A stretch of DNA of 64,000 bases from Caballeronia insecticola (GTDB lineage Bacteria; Pseudomonadota; Gammaproteobacteria; Burkholderiales; Burkholderiaceae): the NCBI RefSeq assembly GCF_000402035.1, contig NC_021294.1:310001-374000 (forward strand). The letters are read 5' to 3'. The translations under genes were made by a program, and so were the position numbers. Within the stretch, counting starts at the first letter, position 1; every line of letters starts with the position of its first letter. Shown here one piece after another: positions 7,961 to 17,896 of the stretch. The notes under the pieces were generated by a model that was not told where the DNA came from, did no database searches, and saw only the letters and a list, made by a program, of their open reading frames with translations.

Positions 7961-9535
7961 ATGGCGAAGCAACCGGTCAGCGGCAGCGACAAGATTCATC
8001 CCGAAGGCACGACATGCATCGGCGCGTGCGATCCTGGTGAGCAGATCGAAGTGGTCGTGATGCTGCGGCGCAAGGACGAAGCCGGCTTCAAGCAGATGAT
8101 GGCGAAGATCGACGCCGGCAACGCGCCCGCGCAGTCCGTCTCGCGCGAGGAATTCGACCAGCGCTTCGGCGCCTCCGACGCAGACGTCCAGAAGGTCGAG
8201 GCCTTCGCCAAACAGTACGGCCTGACGGTCGTGCGCGCCAATGCCGAGATGCGCAGCGTCGTGCTCAAAGGCAGCATCGAAGCGTTTCAGAAGGCTTTCG
8301 ATGTCAAGCTCGAACGCTTTCAACATCACAACATCGGCGAATATCGCGGGCCGACCGGACCGGTCAACGTGCCCGACGACATGCACGATGCAATCACCGC
8401 CGTGCTCGGTCTCGACAGCAAGCCGCAGGCGCGTCCGCACTTTCGCTTCCGTCCGCCGTTCAAGCCGGCGCGCGGCGCGGCGCCCGCGTCGTTCACGCCG
8501 GTCGATCTCGCGCGTCTCTACGATTTCCCCGATGGCGACGGCGCCGGCCAATGCATCGCGATCATCGAACTCGGCGGCGGTTATCGCGACACGGACCTCT
8601 CCGCGTATTTCAAGAAGCTCGGCGTGAAGGCGCCGAAAGTGGTGGCGGTCGGCGTGGACAACGCGAAGAACGCGCCCACCGGCAACCCGAACGGACCGGA
8701 CGGCGAAGTCACGCTCGACATCGAGATCGCGGGTGCGATTGCGCCGGGCGCGCGCATCGCCGTGTATTTCGCGCCGAACAGCGACGCCGGTTTCGTCGAT
8801 GCCGTCAATCGCGCGCTGCACGACGCCACCAACAAGCCCTCGGTCATCTCGATCAGCTGGGGCGGCCCGGAGTCGATGTGGTCGCCGCAATCGGTCGGCG
8901 CGCTCAACGACGTGCTGCAAAGCGCGGCCGCGCTCGGCGTGACGGTGTGCGCCGCGTCGGGCGACAGCGGCTCGTCCGATGGCGTCGGCGACGGCACGGA
9001 TCACGTCGACTTTCCGGCGTCGAGCCCGTATGTGCTCGGCTGCGGCGGCACGAGCCTGTCGGCGTCGGGCACGGGCATCGCGCAGGAAGTCGTGTGGAAC
9101 GACGGCGAGCAGGGCGGCGCGGGCGGCGGCGGCGTCTCCGGCACGTTCGCGCTGCCGGTCTGGCAGAAAGGGCTTTCGATCACGCGCAACGGCAAACACG
9201 TGGCGCTCGCCAAACGCGGCGTGCCCGATGTCGCGGGCGACGCATCGCCGCAAACCGGCTACGAAGTGCTGATCGACGGCGAAGATACGGTCGTCGGCGG
9301 CACGAGCGCGGTCGCGCCGTTGTGGGCTGCGCTGATCGCCCGCATCAACGCGCTCAACAACGCGCCGTCGGGCTTCGTCAATCCGAAGCTCTACAAGGCG
9401 AAGGCGGCGTTCCGCGACATCACGCAGGGCAACAACGGCACCTTTTTCGCGGCGGCCGGCTGGGACGCGTGCACCGGCATGGGCAGCCCGGACGGCGCGA
9501 AGATCGCGGCGGCGCTCAAGCCCGCGAAGAGTTGA
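7961..9535 (+). CDS. S53 family serine-carboxyl peptidase (kumamolisin-like)
   Basis: 524 aa. Residues about 25-165 form the activation pro-domain of sedolisins; a linker rich in Arg/Pro leads to the catalytic domain beginning near FTPVDLARLYDFP. The catalytic set is visible: E249 and D253 in GEVTLDIEIAG, oxyanion-hole D335 in AASGDSGSSD, and nucleophile S449 in VVGGTSAVAP. A C-terminal calcium site is suggested by FRDITQGNNG (D486) and GWDACTGMGSPDG. S53 enzymes are endopeptidases working at low pH. No signal peptide is visible, unlike most secreted members. GAGGAG ten bases before the ATG fixes the start. An S10-like carboxypeptidase gene follows after 30 bases, suggesting co-expression. 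Confidence 0.93.
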   Translation: MAKQPVSGSDKIHPEGTTCIGACDPGEQIEVVVMLRRKDEAGFKQMMAKIDAGNAPAQSVSREEFDQRFGASDADVQKVEAFAKQYGLTVVRANAEMRSVVLKGSIEAFQKAFDVKLERFQHHNIGEYRGPTGPVNVPDDMHDAITAVLGLDSKPQARPHFRFRPPFKPARGAAPASFTPVDLARLYDFPDGDGAGQCIAIIELGGGYRDTDLSAYFKKLGVKAPKVVAVGVDNAKNAPTGNPNGPDGEVTLDIEIAGAIAPGARIAVYFAPNSDAGFVDAVNRALHDATNKPSVISISWGGPESMWSPQSVGALNDVLQSAAALGVTVCAASGDSGSSDGVGDGTDHVDFPASSPYVLGCGGTSLSASGTGIAQEVVWNDGEQGGAGGGGVSGTFALPVWQKGLSITRNGKHVALAKRGVPDVAGDASPQTGYEVLIDGEDTVVGGTSAVAPLWAALIARINALNNAPSGFVNPKLYKAKAAFRDITQGNNGTFFAAAGWDACTGMGSPDGAKIAAALKPAKS

Positions 9536-9565
9536 CGTAAGGCAAGCGCAACGCAAGAGCGAGAC

Positions 9566-11332
9566 ATGAGCACGACAGTGAACAACAACCATGACGACGA
9601 TTCTGGAGCGACAACGATGAACTCCGATCCACTGGCAGCGAGCGACAAAACGGCGAACGCGGAAGAACCGGCGCTGGCGGCCGCGAAGGTTCCGGCGAAG
9701 ACCGCGCCCAAGAAAACCACGAGCGCGAAGAAGGACCAGCCGTACTTCGATCCGGTCGCATACGGCAACGGCCCGGACGACGCCGTCGCTGCGACCGAAG
9801 CCGACGAGAACGCGGCCATCACGCATCACAGCGTGACCGTCGGCGGCGCGAAGATCGCGTACACGGCGACCGTCGGCCATTTGGTGACGGTCGATCCGAG
9901 CAGCTCGAAGCCGGACGCGAAGATGTTCTATGTCGCGTTCACGAAGGACGGCGCCAAGGAGGAAACGCGGCCGCTCACGTTCTTCTATAACGGCGGGCCG
10001 GGATCGTCGTCGGTGTTCGTGTTGCTCGGCTCGTTCGCGCCGCGCCGCATCAAGACCGCGATGCCGAGCTTCACGCCGCCCGCGCCGTATCAGATGGAGG
10101 ACAACCCGGACAGTCTTATCGACCGGAGCGACCTGATTTTCATCAATCCGGTGGGCACGGGCTATTCGGCCGCCATTGCGCCGAACAAGAACCGCGATTT
10201 CTGGGGCGTGGATCAGGACGCGGGCTCGATCGCGCAATTCATCAAGCGCTATCTGACGAAGAATAATCGCTGGAATTCGCCCAAGTTTCTGTTCGGCGAA
10301 TCGTACGGCACGGCGCGCAGTTGCGTGCTTGCCTACAAGCTGCACGAAGACGGCATCGACCTGAACGGCATCACGCTGCAATCGTCGATACTGGACTATG
10401 CGCAGGCGGGCAATCCGGTCGGCGCGCTGCCCACGGCCGCCGCCGATGCGTGGTACCACAAGAAGCTCGGCGTGCATCCGACGCCGACCAATCTGGTCAA
10501 TTTCGCGGAGGAAGTCGCGGAGTTCGCGCGCACGGATTATCTGAACGCGCTGCGCAAGTTTCCGCAGACCGACGACGAAGTGGTCGAGAAGCTGTCCGAA
10601 TACACCGGCATCGGCAAGGCGACGCTGCTCGCGTGGAGTCTCGATATCGCGGCCTACGACAGCCGCGGCAATTCGCTTTTTCTGACCACGCTATTGAAGT
10701 CGAAGGGCGAATCGCTCGGCGCTTACGACGGGCGCGTGACGGCGATATCGTCCGGCATCGCGGGGAAGATCGACCCGAACTCGGGCAGCAACGACCCGAC
10801 GATGACCGCCGTGAGCGGCGTCTACACGACGATGTGGAACAGCTATCTGAACGAGCAGCTCAAGTTCACGTCCACTTCTTCGTTCACCGATCTCAACGAT
10901 CAGGCGTTCCTCAACTGGGACTTCAAACATACGGACCCGACGGGCGCGCAGAAGGGCATCGACTCGAAGGGCAACATCATTCTCTACACGGCGGGCGACC
11001 TCGCCGCGGTGATGGCGCTGAATGTCGATCTGCGGGTGCTGTCGGCGAACGGCATGTATGACTTCGTGACGCCGTTTTATCAGACCATCATCGATCTTCA
11101 GCAGATGCCGCTGATCAACAGCACGGTGCGGCAGAATCTGTCGGCGACGTTCTATCCGTCGGGACATATGGTCTATCTCGACGGCGGCTCGCGCACGCAG
11201 CTCAAGGCCGATCTTGCGAAGATGTACGACGCAGCAACGGCGAATCATGCCGCGATGAGCCGGATCATCACGTTGCAGAAGGTGACGGCGGAAAAGACGG
11301 ACGCGGCGTTGTCGCCTGCCGGCGGCGGCTGA
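9566..11332 (+). CDS. S10 family serine carboxypeptidase-like protein
   Basis: 588 aa from this ATG. An Ala/Lys-rich N-terminal tail (to about residue 58) is followed by an alpha/beta-hydrolase S10 domain: [13 protein letters not shown] (oxyanion region), nucleophile S246 in [11 protein letters not shown]499 in [12 protein letters not shown] and H534 in [11 protein letters not shown], giving a full Ser-Asp-His triad. S10 enzymes remove C-terminal residues from peptides at acidic pH. No signal peptide is seen. The ATG at 9617 has a better ribosome-binding site (GGAG, eight bases) and may be the real start, removing 17 residues of low-complexity tail. It lies 30 bases behind the S53 gene and is probably transcribed with it. 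Confidence 0.9.
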   Translation: MSTTVNNNHDDDSGATTMNSDPLAASDKTANAEEPALAAAKVPAKTAPKKTTSAKKDQPYFDPVAYGNGPDDAVAATEADENAAITHHSVTVGGAKIAYTATVGHLVTVDPSSSKPDAKMFYVAFTKDGAKEETRPLTFFYNGGPGSSSVFVLLGSFAPRRIKTAMPSFTPPAPYQMEDNPDSLIDRSDLIFINPVGTGYSAAIAPNKNRDFWGVDQDAGSIAQFIKRYLTKNNRWNSPKFLFGESYGTARSCVLAYKLHEDGIDLNGITLQSSILDYAQAGNPVGALPTAAADAWYHKKLGVHPTPTNLVNFAEEVAEFARTDYLNALRKFPQTDDEVVEKLSEYTGIGKATLLAWSLDIAAYDSRGNSLFLTTLLKSKGESLGAYDGRVTAISSGIAGKIDPNSGSNDPTMTAVSGVYTTMWNSYLNEQLKFTSTSSFTDLNDQAFLNWDFKHTDPTGAQKGIDSKGNIILYTAGDLAAVMALNVDLRVLSANGMYDFVTPFYQTIIDLQQMPLINSTVRQNLSATFYPSGHMVYLDGGSRTQLKADLAKMYDAATANHAAMSRIITLQKVTAEKTDAALSPAGGG

Positions 11333-11353
11333 GCGCCGTTCTGCGTTTGGATT

Positions 11354-11381
11354 CCTGCGCTTCCGTTTCTGGAAGCGCAGG
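11354..11381 (+). terminator. Hairpin terminator after the S53-S10 pair
   Basis: A perfect 11-bp stem (11354-11364 with 11371-11381) with a six-base loop, followed by CTTTCGG, lies 21 bases after the S10-like stop. The T run is weak, so termination could be only partial; katE begins 60 bases later. Confidence 0.65.
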
Positions 11382-11441
11382 CTTTCGGGAACGCCGATTG
11401 CGGACAAAGGGGCAAAGATCACCCCACCCGGAGTCCCGCAC

Positions 11442-13589
11442 ATGGCAACAAAGAATCAACCCGCGAAGCAACCGGCGAAGCAACCCGCTAGCGCCGCCGC
11501 GCGCACGCCTTCGCAGAGCAATAGCAATCCCAAAGTCAATTCGCTCGAATCCTTCCGCAGCGACGCCACCAATCAGGCACTGACGACCAATCAGGGCGTC
11601 AAGATCGCCGATAACCAGAATACCCTGCGTGCCGGCGAGCGCGGACCGTCGCTGCTCGAAGACTTCATCATGCGTGAAAAAATCACGCACTTCGATCACG
11701 AGCGCATTCCCGAACGTATCGTCCATGCGCGCGGATCGGCGGCGCACGGCGTCTTCAAGGTCTACGAATCGCAGGCAGGACTGACCAAGGCGGGGTTCCT
11801 GCAAGATCCGTCGAAGGAAACGCCCGTCTATGTGCGTTTCTCGACGGTGCAGGGCTCGCGCGGTTCGGCCGATACCGTGCGCGACGTGCGCGGCTTCGCC
11901 GTCAAGTTCTATACGGAAGAAGGCAACTTCGATCTCGTCGGCAACAACATGCCGGTGTTCTTCATTCAGGACGCAATCAAGTTCCCCGATTTCGTCCACG
12001 CCGTGAAGCCCGAACCGCACAACGAAATGCCGCAAGGCGGCTCCGCGCACGACACCTTCTGGGACTTCGTCTCGCTCGTGCCCGAGTCCGCGCACATGGT
12101 GCTCTGGACCATGTCCGACCGCGCGATTCCGAAGAGCCTGCGTACGATGGAAGGCTTCGGCATTCATACGTTCCGCTTCATCGACGCACAGGGCCAGGGG
12201 CGCTTCGTGAAGTTCCACTGGCGTCCGACGATCGGCTCGGCGTCGCTGCTGTGGGACGAAGCGCAGAAGCTCGCGGGCAAGGACGCGGATTTCCATCGGC
12301 GTGATCTGTGGGAAGCGATCGACAACGGCGACTATCCGGAATGGGAGCTCGGTGTGCAGATCGTCGAGGAAGCGGACGAGCACAACTTCGACTTCGATCT
12401 GCTCGATCCGACCAAGATCATTCCCGAAGAACTCGTGCCGCTGAAGATGATCGGCAAGCTGACGCTCAATCGCAATCCCGACAACTTCTTTGCTGAGACC
12501 GAGCAGGTCGCGTTTTGTCCGGGACATATCGTGCCGGGCATCGACTTCACGAACGATCCGCTTCTGCAAGGCCGCCTTTTTTCCTACACCGATACGCAGA
12601 TCAGCCGTCTGGGCGGGCCGAATTTCCACGAAATTCCGATCAACCGTCCGCTCGCGCCGCTGCACAACGGCCAGCGCGACGCGATGCATCGTCAGACGAT
12701 CAACAAGGGGCAGGCGTCCTACGAACCGAATTCCATTGACGGCGGCTGGCCGAAGGAAACCGCGCCTGCCGCGGCGGGCGGCGGCTTCGAAAGTTATACG
12801 GAGCGCGTGGAAGGCTCGAAAATCCGCGTGCGCAGCCCGTCGTTCAAGGATCATTATTCGCAGGCGACGCTGTTCTGGAACAGCATGACCGAGCCGGAGC
12901 AGGATCATATTGTCGGCGCGTACTCGTTCGAATTGAGCAAAGTCGAGCGAAAGCCGATTCGTGAGCGCCAGCTCGGCATTCTCGCGAATATCGATGAAAC
13001 GCTCGCGACGCGCGTCGCCGAGAATCTCGGCCTGTCGGCACCGAAAAAGAGCGCGGATGCCGACGAACTCGGCAAATCGTCGGTGACGGAATCGCCGGCG
13101 CTGTCGCTTGTGGCGAAGGCGGTGCCGTCGGTCAAGACGCGCAAGGTCGCGATTCTGGCCGCGCCGGGCGCGGACGCCGCGAGCATCCAGGCTATCAAGG
13201 ACGCGCTTGCGGCAGAGGGCGCGCATGCCAAGGTCATCGCGCCGACGCTCGGTTCGCCGGCCGAAGGCGTCGAGGCCGATGCCACCATTCTCGCGATGCC
13301 GTCGATCATGTTCGACGGCGTGATCGTCGCGGGCGGCCAGCAGAGCGCGAAGACGCTGTCCGAATCGGGCGACGCGCGTCACTTCGTGCTCGAAGCGTTC
13401 AAGCATCTGAAGGCGCTCGGCGCAATCGGCGACGGTGAAGACTTGCTCGCCGCCGCGCATTTGCCCACGGGCGACGAAGGCGTCTCGGTCGGCAGCGACG
13501 CCGCTCAGGTGATGAAGAGCTTCATCGAAGCGATGAGCCAGCATCGCGTGTGGTCGCGCGCGAAAAAGGCGGAATCGGTGCCGGCCTGA
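11442..13589 (+). CDS. katE: Large-subunit catalase (HPII/KatE type)
   Basis: 715 aa, the long catalase clade. The core shows catalytic H95 in [11 protein letters not shown], the catalytic Asn region [13 protein letters not shown] (about 166-178), and proximal haem ligand Y382 in [14 protein letters not shown]. The last ~150 residues (from about [18 protein letters not shown]) form the flavodoxin/class I amidotransferase-like domain unique to HPII-type catalases. It decomposes hydrogen peroxide to water and oxygen in the cytoplasm. The first 40 residues are a Lys/Gln/Ala-rich tail. GGAG eight bases before the ATG supports the start. Confidence 0.96.
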   Translation: MATKNQPAKQPAKQPASAAARTPSQSNSNPKVNSLESFRSDATNQALTTNQGVKIADNQNTLRAGERGPSLLEDFIMREKITHFDHERIPERIVHARGSAAHGVFKVYESQAGLTKAGFLQDPSKETPVYVRFSTVQGSRGSADTVRDVRGFAVKFYTEEGNFDLVGNNMPVFFIQDAIKFPDFVHAVKPEPHNEMPQGGSAHDTFWDFVSLVPESAHMVLWTMSDRAIPKSLRTMEGFGIHTFRFIDAQGQGRFVKFHWRPTIGSASLLWDEAQKLAGKDADFHRRDLWEAIDNGDYPEWELGVQIVEEADEHNFDFDLLDPTKIIPEELVPLKMIGKLTLNRNPDNFFAETEQVAFCPGHIVPGIDFTNDPLLQGRLFSYTDTQISRLGGPNFHEIPINRPLAPLHNGQRDAMHRQTINKGQASYEPNSIDGGWPKETAPAAAGGGFESYTERVEGSKIRVRSPSFKDHYSQATLFWNSMTEPEQDHIVGAYSFELSKVERKPIRERQLGILANIDETLATRVAENLGLSAPKKSADADELGKSSVTESPALSLVAKAVPSVKTRKVAILAAPGADAASIQAIKDALAAEGAHAKVIAPTLGSPAEGVEADATILAMPSIMFDGVIVAGGQQSAKTLSESGDARHFVLEAFKHLKALGAIGDGEDLLAAAHLPTGDEGVSVGSDAAQVMKSFIEAMSQHRVWSRAKKAESVPA

Positions 13590-13676
13590 AGCGCAGACTG
13601 TTTTGCCGCACGCAACGAAGCGCGCCTTCACTCATCATGCCGGTGATAGGCGCGCCCGGACGTTTTTGAGACACTA

Positions 13677-13704
13677 GCCGCACCGCTCACTTCGAGGGTG
13701 CGGC
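13677..13704 (+). promoter_or_regulatory. Hairpin abutting the start codon of the sensor kinase
   Basis: GCCGCACC (13677-13684) and GGTGCGGC (13697-13704) pair perfectly over 8 bp with a 12-base loop; the ATG follows at 13705. The only ribosome-binding-like sequence (CGAGGG, about 13693-13698) is partly inside the loop and 3' arm, so folding would limit initiation. Confidence 0.6.
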
Positions 13705-16700
13705 ATGTTCGACTGGTCGAGGCATCGTGGCGTTCTCCGGTGTGTGTTCGTGCTGCTGGCTTGCGTGCTGTGCGCGCAGGCGGCGGGCGCGAAGCAGCGC
13801 ATCGTCGTGGGCATGGCGGCGAACCTCACGCCGCCGCTCGACATGGCATACAGCCAGGCGGCTCCGCGCGGCATCTCGGTCGATATCGCGAACACGCTGG
13901 CTGACAAACTCGACGCCGAAATCCAATGGCGTCTTTACCCGGATCGCGCGGCGCTGACGGCGGCGCTCCGGCGCGGCGACATCGACATGGCCACGAGCGC
14001 GACCGGCGCGGACACCGGCGAGGCGCTGGCTTACAGCCGTCCGTATATGCCGATCAAACAGGTTTTCATCGAGCCGATTGCGAAACGTTCGCCGACGCAT
14101 CGGCTCGCCTACGTCGATGCGCAGACATCGCCCGCGCGCCTGCGGACCGCGTATCCGTCGATGCAGCCCGCCGCGTTTTCCGATCTGAGCGGCGCGTTGC
14201 TGGCCGTCTCTCTCGGCGACGCCGATGCCTTCGTCGGCGACATGACCGCCGCCGGCTACGCGATCACCCAATACACGCTGCCGAACCTGACGATCACCGG
14301 CTTCGCGTCCTTCGACGAAGATGGCTACAGCTTCGCGTTCGCGCCGGATCGCGCGGACAAGAGCGCGCTGCGACAGCGCATCGACGATGCGCTCGCCGCG
14401 TTGCCGCCTTCGTTCGCCCTGGTCGAGCATGCGCGCTGGAACCCGGCCGCCTCGCCGGTCACGCTGAAAACCTCGATGCAACTGACCGCCGACGAAACCG
14501 CGTGGGTGCGCGCGCATCCCGTCGTGCACTATTCGATGCTCGCGCAGGCCGCGCCGGTCACGTTCCGCGATTCGCGCGGCCAGCCTGCGGGCGCCGCGGT
14601 CGATTTGCTCGACGCCATCGCGCGCGTGACCGGTCTGCGCTTCGAGGCGCGCGTGCGCGATTCGTCCGGACAGTTGATCGCCGATCTCCGCAGCGGCGCG
14701 TCGGAGATGCTGCCGTACAGCGCGGGCGACACATCGCCGGTTGCCGGCGCCGTGCCGACCGTGCCGACGGGCGAAGCCATTTTTGCGATCGTCACCGCAG
14801 CCGGGCAGCCGCCGCTGCGCAACGCCGCCGCGCTGGACGGCAAGCGCGTCGCGCTGTCCGTGGACACGATGCTGCGCGACCTCATTCGCCGGTACGCGCC
14901 GGGCGTGCGTTTCGTCGATACGCCCCCGCTCGACGGACAGTTCCGCGCCGTCGCGAAAGGCGAGGCCGACGCCACCGTCGCCGATCTGTCGTTCGCGAAC
15001 TACGCGGTCGGCAATCCCTATCGCGACGTGCTCGCGATGACCGGCGTGCTGTCGACGCGGCCGCTTCCGCAAGGCTTGCTCGTCGCGACGAACCAGCCGG
15101 TGCTGGCGGGCATCGTGAATCGCGCGATCGCGTATCTGCCGCCGCCGGAGCTGGCAACGATCCGCTCGCGCTGGAAGCTCTCCGAACACCCCGAAGTGCT
15201 GTGGGAGCGCCGCCGTCCGCAGGTTGCGCTCGGCGCGTTGCTCGGCGGCCTGCTCGTGCTCGTGCTGGCGGGCTGGGCGCTGACTTTGCGCGTGCAGATC
15301 GCGCGCCGGATCGCCGCGGAAAAGGCGATGCGCGTGGCGAAGGAAGAGGCCGAGACCGCGAACCGCGCGAAATCGACCTTCCTCGCGACGATGAGCCACG
15401 AAATCCGCACGCCGATGAACGCGGTGCTCGGGCTGCTCGAAATGGAACTGCGCGCGCCGGGCGAACGCGCGGCGACGGAGCGCGCGCTGTCGACGGCGCA
15501 TCGGGCGGCGCGCGATCTGCTCGAAATGATCGACGATCTTCTGGATGTGGCGAAGATCGAGGCCGAGCGGCTCGTGCTCGCGCCGGCGCCTTTGGAAATC
15601 GACGCATGGATCGCGGGCGTGGCCGCGATCTACGAGCCCGCCGCGCGCGCGAAGCGTCTCGCGCTGATCGTGAAGCGGCAAGGCGAAAGCGATCCGGCCT
15701 GGATCCTCGCCGATGGCCAGCGTCTGCGGCAAGTTCTCGGCAATTTGTTGTCGAACGCGATCAAATTCACCGATGCCGGCGCGGTGACGCTCGAATATGG
15801 CGTCGCGGCGGCGCACGAGGGCCGGCGCACGCTGACGTTCGCGGTATCGGACACGGGAATCGGTATCGCGCCGGAGCCGCAGGCCGCGCTTTTCACGCCG
15901 TTCGTGCAGGCCCACGACGGCCGCGCGCGCAGCTTCGGCGGCACTGGACTCGGGCTGACAATTAGCAAGCGCCTCGTCACGATGATGGGCGGCACCGTCA
16001 CGCTGTCGAGCGAGCCGGGACGCGGCACGCGCTTTACCGTGCGCATCGATTTTCCGGAAGCGGAGGCGGTCGCGCCGCCGGTCGAAGCGCCGCGGGCCGC
16101 GCCGGAATCGCTGGCGGGCTTGCGCGTGCTCGTCGTCGACGACCATCCGGCGAACCGCATCGTGCTCGACGGGCAAATTCGGCACCTGGGCGGCGAGGTG
16201 CATCTCGCCGTCGATGGCAAAAGTGCGCTGGCGGTCTGGCGCGCCGGGCCGCACGCTTTCGACGTGATTCTCACCGACTGTTCGATGCCGGAAATGAGCG
16301 GCGAGGAACTGACGCGCGCGATCCGCGACGACGAAGCGCACGGGACATCGGCGTCGAGCCCCGTGCCGATCATCGGCCTGACGGCGAACGCGCAGCCCGT
16401 AGCAGCAATGCGCGCGATCGCCTCGGGCATGACGACGTGTCTCGTCAAGCCGCTCGGTCTCGATGCGTTGCGCGAGGCGCTCGTCGCGGCGACGGAGGGG
16501 CGGCGCGTGCCGCCGGTGTCGCCGGAGCACGTTCAGCCCGTCGCGTCCGCTGCGCCCGCTGCGCCCGTCGCGCCCGCTGCGCCCGTCACGCCCGTCGCGC
16601 CCGTCGCGCCCGCTGCCCCCGCCGATCCCGCTCCCAGCGCCGACACGTTCGATCGCGCATTGCTGTCCAATTTCGGCGATCGGGCGGGCGCGCTCGTCGA

Positions 16701-16998
16701 TACGCTGAAAACCGCGAATGCGCAGGATTCCGCTGCCGCGCGCGCGGCCTTCGACGACTGCGACTGGGCGCTCCTGCGCGACAAGGCGCACCGGATGGCG
16801 GGCGGCGCGGCCGTGATCGGCGCGGTGCCGTTCACGCGTGCATGCCGCGCGTTGCAGGACGACTGCGATCGCGCGCTCGACGAAGACCGCAACGGCGAGG
16901 ACGATCCGCGCATCGCGGCATCGTTCGCGGCCTTCGCCGCGGCGTCCGCGACGCTCGACGCGGCGCTGGACACCGCGCTAGCGCCGCGCGCCGCGTAA
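13705..16998 (+). CDS. Hybrid sensor histidine kinase with periplasmic SBP_bac_3 domains (BvgS/EvgS-like)
   Basis: 1097 aa. Order: signal/first membrane segment (1-29); a first venus-flytrap SBP_bac_3-like domain (about 30-245); a second (about 260-495); a membrane segment (about 505-527, ALGALLGGLLVLVLAGWALTL); HisKA with phospho-acceptor H565 in FLATMSHEIRTPMN; HATPase_c with NLLSNAIKF, DTGIGI and GGTGLGL; a receiver domain with D858 in ILTDCSMPEM; a Pro/Ala/Val repeat linker (about 940-975, low complexity in the DNA at 16545-16640); and an Hpt domain with H1029 in DKAHRMAGGA. This is the BvgS/EvgS layout without a PAS domain. No partner response-regulator gene is adjacent, so it is an orphan kinase. 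A start-codon hairpin may restrict its translation. Confidence 0.93.
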   Translation: MFDWSRHRGVLRCVFVLLACVLCAQAAGAKQRIVVGMAANLTPPLDMAYSQAAPRGISVDIANTLADKLDAEIQWRLYPDRAALTAALRRGDIDMATSATGADTGEALAYSRPYMPIKQVFIEPIAKRSPTHRLAYVDAQTSPARLRTAYPSMQPAAFSDLSGALLAVSLGDADAFVGDMTAAGYAITQYTLPNLTITGFASFDEDGYSFAFAPDRADKSALRQRIDDALAALPPSFALVEHARWNPAASPVTLKTSMQLTADETAWVRAHPVVHYSMLAQAAPVTFRDSRGQPAGAAVDLLDAIARVTGLRFEARVRDSSGQLIADLRSGASEMLPYSAGDTSPVAGAVPTVPTGEAIFAIVTAAGQPPLRNAAALDGKRVALSVDTMLRDLIRRYAPGVRFVDTPPLDGQFRAVAKGEADATVADLSFANYAVGNPYRDVLAMTGVLSTRPLPQGLLVATNQPVLAGIVNRAIAYLPPPELATIRSRWKLSEHPEVLWERRRPQVALGALLGGLLVLVLAGWALTLRVQIARRIAAEKAMRVAKEEAETANRAKSTFLATMSHEIRTPMNAVLGLLEMELRAPGERAATERALSTAHRAARDLLEMIDDLLDVAKIEAERLVLAPAPLEIDAWIAGVAAIYEPAARAKRLALIVKRQGESDPAWILADGQRLRQVLGNLLSNAIKFTDAGAVTLEYGVAAAHEGRRTLTFAVSDTGIGIAPEPQAALFTPFVQAHDGRARSFGGTGLGLTISKRLVTMMGGTVTLSSEPGRGTRFTVRIDFPEAEAVAPPVEAPRAAPESLAGLRVLVVDDHPANRIVLDGQIRHLGGEVHLAVDGKSALAVWRAGPHAFDVILTDCSMPEMSGEELTRAIRDDEAHGTSASSPVPIIGLTANAQPVAAMRAIASGMTTCLVKPLGLDALREALVAATEGRRVPPVSPEHVQPVASAAPAAPVAPAAPVTPVAPVAPAAPADPAPSADTFDRALLSNFGDRAGALVDTLKTANAQDSAAARAAFDDCDWALLRDKAHRMAGGAAVIGAVPFTRACRALQDDCDRALDEDRNGEDDPRIAASFAAFAAASATLDAALDTALAPRAA

Positions 16999-17136
16999 AT
17001 CTCCGTTGCGCTTTGGCCGCGTCCATATGACGCCACGCAACAATCGCGCACAACAGTTCACCTGCTGCAAGTCTTTCGTGTGTTTTAATTGACCCTTCGA
17101 TTATCTCAATAACATGCGGCGACGTTTCGCCGCGCG

Positions 17137-17661
17137 ATGGGTTGCGCGAGAGGCATGATTCGAAGGGATACCGGGACCATCGGAAAACGAAAGGCACGCG
17201 CCGCGCTGGCATTTTGCTGCGCGCTGCTCGCGTTCATGCCGGGCGCGTCGCAGGCCCAGCGCGCCGAATGGCTCGATGCGCGCGTCACGCAGACGACCAT
17301 CGTCGATACGATCTGCGTGCCGGGCTACGTCGACCGCGTGCTGCCGTCCTTCGAAATCCAGATGCGCCAGAAAGAGCGGCTCCTGAAGCAGCGCAGCATC
17401 GACGCTTCCTTCGCGTCGGAATATGCACTCGATCACCGCATGCCGGTGCTGCTCGGCGGCTCGCCGAACTCGCCCGCGAATCTGGATCTGCGCCGCTGGG
17501 AAGGGCGCGCGGGTCAGCGTCGCAAGGAACGGCTCGCGGTTTATCTGAAACGCTGCGTGTGCACCGGCGACATCACGCTGAAAGACGCGCAATCGGCGAT
17601 GGCCGGCGACTGGGCCAATCGCTATCCGAACTTGTCCAGCATGTCGTGCAGCGGCTTTTGA
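17137..17661 (+). CDS. Exported HNH-motif-like small protein
   Basis: 174 aa (168 if the ATG at 17155 is used). A hydrophobic signal segment ARAALAFCCALLAFMPGASQAQ suggests export. The mature part contains EYALDHRMPVLLGGSPNSPANLDL, which matches the DHxxPxxLGG...NL pattern of small HNH-nuclease-like proteins common in proteobacteria, followed by the usual RRKERLAVYLKRCVCTGDITLKDAQ...W tail. Four Cys remain in the mature part (C55, C141, C143, C172 approx.). Whether it cuts DNA is unknown; several family members are annotated only by this motif. Neither start has a good ribosome-binding site. Confidence 0.7.
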   Translation: MGCARGMIRRDTGTIGKRKARAALAFCCALLAFMPGASQAQRAEWLDARVTQTTIVDTICVPGYVDRVLPSFEIQMRQKERLLKQRSIDASFASEYALDHRMPVLLGGSPNSPANLDLRRWEGRAGQRRKERLAVYLKRCVCTGDITLKDAQSAMAGDWANRYPNLSSMSCSGF

Positions 17662-17783
17662 CGATTGATCCGCCGTATCCTTCCGATTTAGAACATTTAT
17701 TGAAAAAGACGGAATGCCGCAGCCCGGCCACGGTCTACGAGACTAGTATGTATCTATCTCGAAATTATCCGCCCGGAGTTGCC

Positions 17784-17891
17784 ATGATCGTCGCTTATGT
17801 CTCCCTTTTCGTCGTCGGCACTTTGGCGGCGGCCATGATTCATCGACGCCGTCCGCAGCCGGTACCCGTGCGCGCCCGCGCCAGAAGGTAA
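17784..17891 (+). CDS. 35-aa single-pass membrane peptide
   Basis: Small ORF beginning MIVAYVSLFVVGTLAAAMIHRR and ending in a basic tail (PVRARARR). One hydrophobic helix of about 18 residues would span the membrane with the Arg-rich end inside. GGAG five bases before the ATG supports translation, and the stop lies five bases before the next gene, suggesting a mini-operon. Function unknown. Confidence 0.5.
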   Translation: MIVAYVSLFVVGTLAAAMIHRRRPQPVPVRARARR

Positions 17892-17896
17892 CTGCG

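Noticed and set aside
16545..16640. GC-rich repeated DNA that might be a CRISPR or satellite array
   Set aside because: It encodes the Pro/Ala/Val linker of the sensor kinase in frame; repeats are imperfect codon repeats.
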